Shown here piece after piece: positions 54,921 to 64,000 of a stretch of 64,000 bases of DNA. The notes under the pieces are model-generated. The model searched no databases. It saw nothing but the letters and a program-made list of their open reading frames with translations, and was not told the DNA's origin. Within the stretch, counting starts at the first letter, position 1. Each line of letters opens with the position of its first letter. Origin of the DNA: Delphinus delphis (lineage: Eukaryota; Chordata; Mammalia; Artiodactyla; Delphinidae); the NCBI RefSeq assembly GCF_949987515.2, contig NC_082696.1, positions 692,001-756,000 of the forward strand, in the 5' to 3' direction. Position numbers and translations under genes: made by a program.

Positions 54921-57355
54921 CACCCCACACGCGGTCACAAATAAAATTCAGAAAAATTTCTCAAAGCTCATTTTTTGTGAAGGCGCTTCCCAAATCCGTG
55001 AGTGAAAAACAGAGCAGCGCTCCTAGAACTGCTGAATTTCTACTTAAAACGTCGGTTTCACAAGCTGTCAGATGTCACTGGACCGATGGAACTACATATT
55101 CGGTCAGAACGTCCTGCGCCCTGTGTAGAAAATGGGAAATAGACGAATCACCCGTGAGACGCCGAGTCCGAGGCACAGCCCAGGCGTCAGGAGCAGCGAA
55201 GAGCAGCAGAAGGCCTCCCGCACAGCAGCAGGGGAGGCGCGGCCTCACACGCAGGGGGAGGGGCGGGAGGCCACGCGAGAAAAGACACGCGGTGCCCGGG
55301 GGACCACCGCAAACACCGCGCACGTCGCAAAATCCAAAATAGCGATGTTTCTCCTCAACTGCCTGACACCCCGCTAAGTGTTACTCCTCCTACGTCTTCT
55401 CGGCTTCCTGTCTTTGCCTCTTCACGCGAGAGCAATTTTCACATGTTTTCCATAAAGAGAAGAGATAATTCAGCCTTTCCTTTCAAATGTTGTATACTGA
55501 GTTGTTTTTGTTATGAACGGCTCAGAACAGTGTTGCAGCTTCATATCTTGTCACTGGTCTAAACTCTTAGAGGAGCACCGAATCCTGGAAGGCCTTGCAG
55601 CCCGGGCAGCAGCGCAGAGCAGCTGGATCCCCTGATGCCTGCAGCCTGGCCGCCCCCAGAGGGGTGGAGGAGGGGCGGTGCAGGAACGTGGGCCACCTGG
55701 CAGCCGCTGGGCCAGCAGACTTAGGGGCCGAGGAGCAGGCAGCAGGGCCTGGGGAGGTGGGTGCAGGAGCGCTTATGGAGGGAAGTCGGGAGAAGCCACT
55801 TGTCTACACGGCACTCAGAGGCCCTGGTGGGGCTAGGGGCTGGGATTCAGCAGAGGATGGCCCCCAGGGACGCTGGTGGGAAGGAGGCCGTGCGCGGGAG
55901 GAGGGAGGGAGGGGAGAGCCAGGAGGAGGGGTGACGGGCAGCGTCTACTGGGGGAGGGAAGGAGGGCGACAGGAAGGACAGGCAGGGCCCCGCCTCACCC
56001 CGCAGACCCTCTGCAGAGACAACTCAGTGACCCGAGTGCCCTTGCAGGGAAAGGCCAGCGGGCACCCACGGCCCCCCGCCAATCCCGGCCCCCCATGCAG
56101 GCTCTCCACTGGCTGCGGGGAACACTCACAGGGCCTCACCCCTGCCTGCCGGGGGCCCCGCTTTGCAGATGGGGTTTGGGGCCCGCGTGCCACGTGGAGG
56201 TGGAAGCCCGTCACGGCAGGGCTGCGGCTACAGCGTGTGCAGCCAGAAGAGAGGCAATTTCGGTCTGATGAGGTTACTCTCCGGGGGACTCTGAACGCAG
56301 GCGGGGGCGGGGGCAGGGGGTCTCTGCCAGTCCCTGGAGCATGAGCTCCACCCGTCTCCCGACAGGGACCCCGGAGCAGGGTGCTCCCAACCCCTCGGAG
56401 CCAAGAGCTCACTTATTAGGCTCTTGACAAACCCCACTGTCCCACTGAGTCAGCTGGCAAAGCCCCGTGAGCCGCCCCCTAGCTGGTAAAGGGTCGTGTC
56501 CAGAGGCTCAAAGCCGGCCTCACCCCCAGGGCTGCGTGCCAGGGACAGCCCCAGACAATGCCACCAGCCCCTCCGTCCCCAGACCCTAACTACAGGCTCT
56601 GCTGTAAGATTAAGACACTAATCCACGTTCATCTCCGGTCCTTTGAGGCCATTTTTAAAGGTAATTCGGGGCCAGGGGAACTGAGACACAAAACCTTGGG
56701 CAGGAGTGACCTCTGACCCCCTCTGGAGGCGCACACTGAGGCGTCAGCAGGTGAAGCGTTTCTATCCCATCCTGACAATGCTGATTGATAACATGGAGCT
56801 AATCTCCCGCCTTTGTTCCCAGGGGGCAAAGGTTTGCGCTGGGCCTTTGAATCCGGGCCTTTCAACTCTGCAGTGAGTAAATCATAGCAGGACCTGAGGC
56901 CCCAGGATTAATTCCCTGCAGGAAATGCTGTCCCGGCCCCTAACAACCACGGCCTCCCCTTGGCTGCACACGCCTCTCCCACACCTTGGAAACAGGGAAA
57001 CCCTGCGTCTCGTGGCCGCTGTACCGCGAAGGGGGGATCAGGACGAGAGTTTAACGCTCTGTGGGGTTCCGCAGCTCATCTGAACAGAGCCAGGAAACCA
57101 GAGCGCACGGCGTGGCAGACAGGGCTCAGACTCCGGCCTGGGTGCCGGGCTGGCGGGTGCCCGGCCTGCCTGGAGGACGGACTGGCTCCAGACACGAAAC
57201 CGGCCACAGCTGAAATGCACTCTCCCTAGAGCCGCGCCCCTCCCTCCCCACACGTGCCCCTGGACCCAGCACGTCGTGCACCTTCTGTCCAGGGGTGGCC
57301 TCCTGATCTGCTCCAGGCCGGCTGCCCTAGGAGAGCCCCTGCGCTACAGACCAGC
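54921..57355. other. GC-rich unique DNA, no gene recognised
   Basis: The 249-codon plus frame at 55595-56344 and the 155-codon minus frame at 55945-56412 overlap. They are Gly/Arg/Pro-rich with no domain and no splice-bounded exon. Purine-rich GGGAGG stretches lie at 55880-55990. No repeat family was recognised. Confidence 0.5.
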
Positions 57356-57359
57356 ACCA

Positions 57360-57960
57360 TCAACAGAGATGCTATGAGAGCCACGCCGAAACATAACAAG
57401 GAACAGAGAGACCAGTCTCCACATTATAGTTCATTAAACCAATGTATTCAAAAAGACACATGCACTCCAATGTTCACAGCAGGCCTGTTCACAATAGCCA
57501 AGACGTGGGAGCACCGTAAGTGTCCCTCCATGGATGAATGGATAGAGAGGATGTGATGTATACATCATGGAATATTATATTATGTATATATACAGAAATG
57601 TTATTCAGCCGTTAAAAAAAAGCTTGCCATTTGTGGCGACAAGGATGAACCTGGAGGGTATTATTCTAAGTGAAATAAGTCAGACAGAGAAAGATACGGT
57701 ATAATCTCACTTGTATGTGGAATCTGAGGAACAAACCACCAAACAAGAAGTCCAAGTCCGTGGGTGTAAAGAACAGATTGGTTGTTACCAGAGGGGAAGG
57801 GGGTTGGGGGAGGGATGACTTGGGTGAAGGGGCTCCACCGTCTGGTGATGGACGGTGACCAGACTTGGGGGGGGCTCACCCTGCAGTATACACAGATGTC
57901 GTAGCACAATGCTGTACTTGAAACTTATATTTTAAAAAATCAATAACTAACTTCACGTTT
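57360..57960 (+). mobile_element. L1 3' end, sense
   Basis: Landmarks: 'tgttcacagcaggcctgttcacaatagccaagac', 'gtccctccatggatgaatggata', 'tggaatattatattatgtatata ... ttattcagccg' (the ORF2 end), 'aaggatgaacctggagggtattattctaagtgaaataagtcagacagag', 'tggttaccagagg'-like, and 'gtacttgaaacttatattttaaaa'. The body is short and truncated. It is followed at once by older L1 sequence, so it may have inserted into or next to that copy. Confidence 0.9.
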
Positions 57961-59760
57961 AAATGTAGGTGGTTAAAAATGCTAAAATCCTTTTCCTGTT
58001 TGGAGGGGTAGAAATACTGAACAATTTTGGGTCTGTTAAAAATAAAAATACAGTAAGATATAGGTATTAAAATCTTAGGGTAATTTTAAAAAGAGAAATT
58101 GAAAATAAAAAAGAGGAAAAGAGGAGGAAGTTATTTAGATCTATTTACCAAAACCAGTAGCACTCCTATACCCAATAATTATCAATTAGAAAATATAATA
58201 GGAAAGAAGACATCGTAAACAACAGCATGAAAGCTATTTTTAAAACACTGCTAAAGAAATATGTCTAAAAAGGACATCCACAGTCTTTGGTGGGGAAATG
58301 TTAAAATATTGAGGAACATAAAAGGATTTGAACACATGGAAAATATACTGTGTTGCGGGATGTTAAGACTAATATTGTGAATATGGCGACCCTCCCCCTT
58401 AAAAGCTGTGAGTTAGATGCCATTTCAATCAGAATTCCTGCTATATTTATCATGGAACTTAGTAAGGTGATGGTAAAGTTTATTAAAGCAAAAAGCTAAG
58501 AATAGCAAAGAACATTTCAAAGGAGGAGGAGACGGTGGTACCTGCCCTGCTGGGTGTCAAGACTGACTCTAAGGCTGTAATAAGGCAGTGGTGTCAGGAG
58601 AAGCAGAGGCCACGGAACAGGACAGAGAACCCAGAAACAGATACACATGTTTCGAGAATTTTGACATATGACAGAGGTAGCAGTAAGACTGAGTAAGGAA
58701 AGAATGCACTATTAAAATGTAATAATATGACACCAAAAGCACGGCAACAAAAGGAAAAATAGATGAATCTGACCACATCAAAATTAATAATTCTGTGCAT
58801 AAGGAACAGTATCAAGAAAGCAAAAAGACAACCTACAGAATGGGAGGAAATATTTGCAAATCCTCTATCTGATAAGGGATTAGTATCCAGAAAATATAAA
58901 GAACTCCTACAGCTAAACAAAAAAAAAATTAAAAATGGGCAAATGACTTGAACTGTCATTTCTCCAAAGATGATATGCAAATGGCCAACAAGCAGATGAA
59001 GAGCTGCTCCACATCCTGAGTCACTGGGTGAGACAAGCCAAAACCACAGCTGAGATGTCACCTCACACCGAATCGGATGGCCGCAATCATTGTTGAAAAA
59101 TGCAAACCGATGTATGTTGGTGAAGATGTGGAGAGCCTGAAGCCCCATGCACGTGTGGTGGGTGAGAACGTCCAGTGGAGAACAGCTCAGTGCTATGTGG
59201 CCCAGCAATCCACTCCTGGGTACATACGCGAAAGAACTGAAAGCAAGAACTCGAACAAGTGTTTGCACAGTCATGTTCACAGCAGCCAAACGGTGGAAAC
59301 AACACCAGTGTCCACCAGCATATGAAGGATAAAGATGATGTCACACACACACGCATGCACACACGCACACACACACAGAATATTATTCAGCGGTTAAGAA
59401 GGAAGGAAGAGTTGATACATGCTACATCATAGACAGACCTTGAAAACATTATGCTCAGTAAAATAAACCAGACACAGAAGGGCAACCATTGTATGATACC
59501 AGTTATATGAGGTACCAGAATTAGCAAATTCAGAGACAGAAAGTCAAAGCGAGTTGCCAGGGTGGGGTGGGGTGAGGAGCTGCTGATGCCTGGGCACAGA
59601 GCTGACATCAGGGATGAGGAACATCTTTAGGTAAAGAGAGTGGTGATGGTTACACAGTACTGTGAATGTGCTGAATACCTCTGAATGGTGCGTCTATACA
59701 AATGGTTAAATGATCAATATTATAGTCTGTATGTTTTACCGCAAACATCCTCAGAAGTGA
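57961..59760 (+). mobile_element. Older, decayed L1 LINE, sense
   Basis: ORF2-derived pieces are readable: KAKRQPTEWEEIFANPLSDK with LVSRKYKELLQLNKKK in the frame at 58763-58951, and a distal part with VESLKPHARVVGENV and YIRERTESKNSN at 59077-59325 that corresponds to the usual region before the MEYYSA end. The 3' UTR runs to about 59750. The frame is broken many times. A CA-rich microsatellite (59341-59378) sits within it. It is more diverged than the copies at 35735 and 46185, so it is an older L1M-like insertion. Confidence 0.85.
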
Positions 59761-59867
59761 GCCAGAGAATTGTGAGTGACTCCAAGTCTGTACTGCAGTC
59801 AGGCAGCCCCTGATTTTTCAGCATTAAAAGAAAGGTTAGGCAGAATCCATGTTGCTAGACATGAGAA

Positions 59868-59935
59868 TCTGCCCACAGAGAAGATGTGACTCGCCCAGGG
59901 TCCTGCAGCTTGTAAGCAGCCTTGAACTCAGACTC
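59868..59935 (-). repeat. MIR-like remnant, antisense
   Basis: 'gagaagatgtgactcgcccagggtcctgcagcttgtaagcagccttgaactcagactcggtg' is the reverse-complement arrangement of the MIR core ('aggttaagtgacttgcccaaggtcacacagctagtaagtggcagagctgggattcgaacccagg'). Confidence 0.75.
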
Positions 59936-60050
59936 GGTGGGAAAAGCATAGACCTGAGGCCAGACAGGCTGGGTTCCAGCATGACCTCCCCTGGCTGCAG
60001 GATCCGAGAGCCCGCACAACCTCACCTGTAAACTAAGGACAGAATCCGGG
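59936..60050 (+). repeat. MIR remnant, sense
   Basis: 'gaaaagcatagacctgaggccagacaggctgggttcc' and 'acaacctcacctgtaaactaaggac' match MIR in sense ('agagcatgggctctggagtcagacagcctgggttcgaatcc ... aacctctctgtgcctc ... ctgtaaaatgggg'). It abuts the antisense MIR-like piece directly. Confidence 0.75.
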
Positions 60051-62530
60051 GGCAGCGTCAGCGGGCCGTCAGCCCAGCCTCACACGCCCCCTCCATGGGC
60101 AGCATCGCCCTGGGGCCGGGCTCCCCAGAGCCTCCGTCCCCTGCCACTGGCACCTGGGTCGGCGGGGAGAGGACCTGCCACCTCCGGGCAGGGAGAGCAA
60201 GCCTGCCATCCCCTCCCTCCCATCCCCACCCCGTGCTGGCCGAGCAGGGTCAGCAGCTGGCCGCCCGGCCATCCACTTCTCCGCTGCAGGCAGACGGGGA
60301 GCTGGGCCGAGACTGCCCCGCCTCGCTGACCTGGCCCCTGCCCCAGAGGAGGGTGGAGCCGTGAGACAGAAGAAGCCCGTGGTGGGAGGGGGATGAGCCA
60401 CTGGGAGTGGCCACCCCACCCTGCGGGCACACCTACTCTGGGCAACATGGACGCCACCGTGAGCGTGCACCCCTCGAGGGGTCCGCCCGGGACCACCAGG
60501 GCTGGCGTGGGCTCAGCTCCTCCCCTGAGCTGCACGCTTCACTCCCCTGATGGTCACCTCCCGGGGCTGCCACGCCGTGTCTGGCTGACGGTGGACAAAG
60601 AGCTGCAGGGCCAGCATGGGAATGTCACACATGCCAACGGCGGGGCGGCCAGCGGACGGAGGGCGGTTGTGGCAGGCAATGCTCACCTGAGAAGCACGAC
60701 GGCGGGAGCGGGGCCAGGCAGCTCCAGCTCCAGGTGATGCCGGGTCAACGTTCCCTCTTGGCCACGCCGCTGACGACAGCAAACCAGCCCGGGCGTGACC
60801 CAGGGGACGGGTCTGCTGGGTTCCTTGGGAGAGCGGACGGAGCATAACTGAAGGTCGCGGCCTTAAGGTGACCACGGATCACGCAGAATTTAGAATTTTG
60901 CTGACAGAAATGTCAGCCTCAAAGCACATCTTAAAGCTGCTGCAGCCCAGCCCGTGTTTCTGGGGCTGCCGTTCCAGTCCAGGGTCCCCGGGCGGTGGGC
61001 TCCACTCGGGCCGTTGGTCAGAGGCCAGTGTCCCTCCTTCCACGCAGCTGACCAGGAAGCCAGTGTCCCAAGTGGGACAGTGGGTTGTCGCTGGGAAGCT
61101 ACTCGGGAACCACAACGGGTTTACGGCCGAGGCCTTGAGGGAGCCCCTTCCCAGCCTTTGAGAGAAAGTAGACAAATAGTCCGTTTTGAGTGGCTCCGGC
61201 CAACGGCTTGACGTCATTTGTAGGAAACGGTGAAATCAACCCAGAGTCTCCCCGAACCAGTATGATGCCCCCGACTCGGGCCGCGACAACGGCTTTTCCG
61301 TCTGAGGACTTAAAGCCACGGTCAGCGGGTCAGGGCCAGTCTGCTCGGCCCACGGACGCCGGCCTGTGCGCAGATGGACGTGCAGACAACCTGCGCCCCG
61401 GGAACCCGGGCCCGTGGTGCTTCGTGGAAAGACTCTCCCGGGAGCGCACCACCCGGCCCCATCCCAGGACCCGGGGCCCGGCCCCTCCCTCCGTTGTCCC
61501 GGCCACTGGGCTGCTCCTAGAGGAGGGGCCCAGCGTGGCCTCCTGTTCACACCGTTTGCTGCCTCCCGAGCCCCGCGGGCCTTGCTTTCGTTTCTCTGTT
61601 GGTCTCACCAGGACTGAGACAAAGAGATGCTGCCGGGTAACCAGAGGTATGGCCCCAAGTGCGGAGCGGGGGGCCACAGGAAGAGCCCCCTGTCCGGTCG
61701 GGATGCACGGGAACCACTCTCCTGGCACCGGGGCTGCTGTGAACATGAACACGGAAGTTCCAGGCACCAGCTGGGCTTACGTCCCGCTGTCGGAGCCGCT
61801 GCCAGCCCGACCTGGCAGGAGCCACTGTTGCCATGAGCTGGAGGGAAAAATGGATTAAGTGCCGCCGAGCACACCAACCCCGAATCAGATCGAGACTCAG
61901 GCATCAGCAGAGGAGCGGGGGGCGGGGCCCGGTTTCAGGGCCGTCAGGACAGATTGTGTTTTGGCAGCTGAGGTAACGCCTGGCGGGAAGGTGGGAGACC
62001 CTCTGCGCAGCACAGCCTGATGAGGTGTGTGATTAGAAGCTGCCTGGCTGCGGCTCCAGGTGAAAGAAGGGACCCTCGGGCAGCGGGGAGGCTGTCCACA
62101 CGGCACACGCCCTGGGCCCCGCCAGCGGGAGCCGTGTGCACAGCAGGCGAGAGGCAGAAACATTAACCAGATCGACAGTCAGATCGTTTGCCTGATTGCT
62201 GCTTCTGGGAACAGTTTACCTTTCACACAGGCCCACCTGTGCTCCTCCTAACACTTTATTTGGGCTTTTGGGGGCGTGTTATCTTGTTCAAACATTCCTT
62301 TGCCGAGCTGGGCAGTGGGGCAGGGGGAGGGGCTGTCAGAGGAGGGAGAGCTGCCCCTACCGTCTGGCAACCTCGTGGGGCCCGGCTGACTCGGGACAGC
62401 AGGAACCCCTGGGCGGGCATCTCTGTCGGGAGCTTGGTTTCAATTCGCCACTAATGTTTTCAAACTGCTTCCTGATACATGAACGTGTCACCACCTCGTC
62501 TCAGCCTCTGCCAAACTGAATGGCAAGTGT
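60051..62530. other. GC-rich unique DNA, no gene recognised
   Basis: Frames of up to 222 codons (61190-61858 +) and 145-151 codons (-) overlap on both strands without domains or supported splice sites. No interspersed repeat was recognised. Confidence 0.5.
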
Positions 62531-62534
62531 GTGT

Positions 62535-62845
62535 ACAGTGTGTTTTCTGTTTTCCGGGAAAGATAAATAAATAACACTCGCTTTGCATAATGGCTTGGCC
62601 CTCACCAGGGAGCTTGCTAGGAGGTACTTCTGACAAACAGGTCTTCTCTCGGTGTAAATGCTCTAGTCGGGATTATCCCTAAAGAAATCCAGGCCAAGGT
62701 AGGATTTAACTTTTTGACTGAAATATTATATTGTGCTCCCGGAAGCTGAGTCCGCAGGATGGACTTGGATGATGGAATAAGCCTTCCTGCTTATCTGATG
62801 CCTGGCCACATACGTAAAATGTCACATCACGCCAGCCGCTCCGTC
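62535..62845. promoter_or_regulatory. Candidate conserved noncoding element
   Basis: AT-balanced, repeat-free block with 'agataaataaataacactcgctttgcataatgg' and 'gggattatccctaaagaaatccagg', then 'ctgcttatctgatgcctgg' (a GATA-type site) and a long stretch without CpG decay signs. It contrasts with GC-rich flanks. It resembles constrained noncoding DNA by composition only. Confidence 0.3.
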
Positions 62846-64000
62846 CAGGGTGCGCCGTCCACCAGCACTGCCTGGGGGCACGTGAACCTCGGCTATTTTG
62901 TCCTGTGTGTGGACGGCAGGTCCTCCTGACGGAACAGGAGGTTTTCCAGGCACAGGAGCCCTGGGGCAGAGCTGAGCACACAGACGGCCGTGTAACGCCA
63001 CTTAGTCAGCAGATACGCATGGGCCGTAGGCCCCCTTACGGTGGCTTCTTCGTTAAGCAATCTTTGAAACATTGAAGAAGCCGTTCTGCTCCTCTGCTCG
63101 GCCGCCCACCCCCGGATCACCCCTCCCGCAGTTTACCCACCGCCCAGGGCCCCACTGCAAACGTGACCTCGGTGGGCCGAGATCCAGCTGGTTGGTGGGG
63201 CCTTTTGAGCGGGAGCCTGCCCGGTGCCTTCTCATTCGTTTCCAGTCTTTCGCTTCTGGTCAGTCTCTTGTGCGGCTTTTACCCCGCGTGCAGGTGAGAG
63301 GCGGCGGCACGGACAGCACACGGGGAAACCCTCGGTTCATCTCCCAGGCTGCTGCTGTGGGGATGAGTTCTGTTATCGTCAGCCATGCTTTGCCCCTTTT
63401 GAAAAATGGCAGCGTCAAGGCTTTGAGTCTCGTGCCATCATCAGAAAGCGTTGATTGGTTTAAACAAACATGTTCCAGGAGCCTTGGATCAGACAGCACG
63501 CAGGTGCCGGGCTCCACCCGCACTGGCAGCCGCGTGAGATCCATCACCCAGCGTTACAGCCGTCGGAGAGGATGCGGTCCCTGCCCAGCTGTCTAAGGAG
63601 GAGGTTCAGGAGGAAATGCCAGCGGGTGAACAGCTCTCGGCGTGATGAGGCTTTCCCAGCGCCCCTACCTCAAGGTGGTGTGTTTACTGCCAACTGCACT
63701 GCAGAGGCGACAAATAAATAACTCATAAGTCAGTGTCTGTAGCCCATTTACAGGCACCTCCACGACACACATAATATCAGAAACTGGGTCCTGCGTGTCA
63801 CCCAGACCCAGGGCTTGGCCTCCTTGCACCTGACCAAAGTCCCGGGGGACAAATATTTTGTAAAAAGCCTCAAGATCGCTCCCCTTTAGTAGTGAGTGCC
63901 TGCTCCATCTTGGAGGTAGAAATCTTTTCTCCTCTTGGTTTCCAGTCACCACAAAATTGTAATGTGATTCTGTAAAATTGAAAGGCAACAAGCAAGCTTC
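62846..64000. other. Unique DNA, no gene recognised
   Basis: The 174-codon plus frame at 63072-63596 has no domain and overlaps minus frames. AT content rises after 63700. No repeat family was recognised. A feature may continue past the window edge. Confidence 0.45.

Noticed and set aside
54291..54944. 217-codon plus frame across the CpG island
   Set aside because: High GC and CpG suppress stop codons. The Arg/Pro/Gly/Ala composition with no domain indicates chance, although a noncoding transcript remains possible.
54977..55342. Plus frame with a Cys/His cluster (CHWTDGTTYSVRTSCALC)
   Set aside because: The spacing fits no zinc-binding domain I know, and the flanks are Arg/Gly-rich chance sequence.
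1..64000. Search for CRISPR arrays, operons, phage or plasmid genes, tRNA and rRNA genes
   Set aside because: All tandem repeats are direct minisatellites or microsatellites without unique spacers. The only tRNA-like sequence is the head of the CHR SINE. Everything seen is mammalian noncoding DNA.

Overview
This window is nuclear DNA from a placental mammal, most likely a whale or dolphin. The main evidence is a full tRNA-derived SINE on the minus strand at 7309-7523. It ends in a long poly(A), is flanked by imperfect target-site duplications, and resembles the CHR-type SINEs known from Cetacea and their hippo/ruminant relatives. L1 3' ends of cetartiodactyl style and many old eutherian repeats (MIR, L2, MaLR-like LTRs, MER5-like hAT elements) agree. 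There is no prokaryotic, viral or organellar gene content.

No complete protein-coding gene can be supported. The many open frames are mostly chance frames in GC-rich DNA or frames running through tandem repeats that lack stop codons. One 121-nt segment at 31604-31724 (+) looks like an internal coding exon: it has a pyrimidine-tract acceptor, a strong donor and a hydrophilic, helix-like peptide. I cannot name its gene. A CpG island at 54391-54920 that begins with a near-perfect RFX X-box, and a second CpG island at about 17091-17500, are the best candidate regulatory or promoter regions. Several AT-richer, repeat-free blocks with clustered transcription-factor-like motifs could be conserved noncoding elements, but only cross-species alignment can show this.

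Layout. 1-7.3 kb: GC-rich DNA with MIR and L2 remnants, a 0.56-kb GAT/GGT repeat, and antisense L1 fragments next to a perfect 12-bp hairpin. 7.3-18.7 kb: the CHR SINE, an ancient antisense L1M at 10.6-11.7 kb, a 75-bp local duplication (12.8 and 14.6 kb), a GATA tetranucleotide array with a 144-bp higher-order period, a CpG island and an LTR-like remnant. 21-26.4 kb: three minisatellites with units of 14/25, 20 and about 30 bp, and an AT-rich island. 27-35 kb: a candidate CNE, the candidate exon, Z-DNA-prone alternating tracts, an MLT1-like LTR and a small triplication. 35.7-41.1 kb: an L1 3' end, hAT-type and LTR-type fossils. 41-57 kb: mostly unique GC-rich DNA, a 1.9-kb truncated L1 at 46.2 kb, a poly(A)-tailed retrocopy-like end, and the X-box CpG island. 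57.4-60 kb: two adjacent L1 3' copies followed by opposed MIR pieces. 60-64 kb: unique DNA with possible CNE content.

The high GC, the density of minisatellites and the scarcity of young SINEs resemble a subtelomeric or otherwise GC-rich, recombination-active arm region, which is an inference. I see no previously undescribed gene system here. The items most worth following up are the exon candidate, the X-box island and the nested repeat structures.
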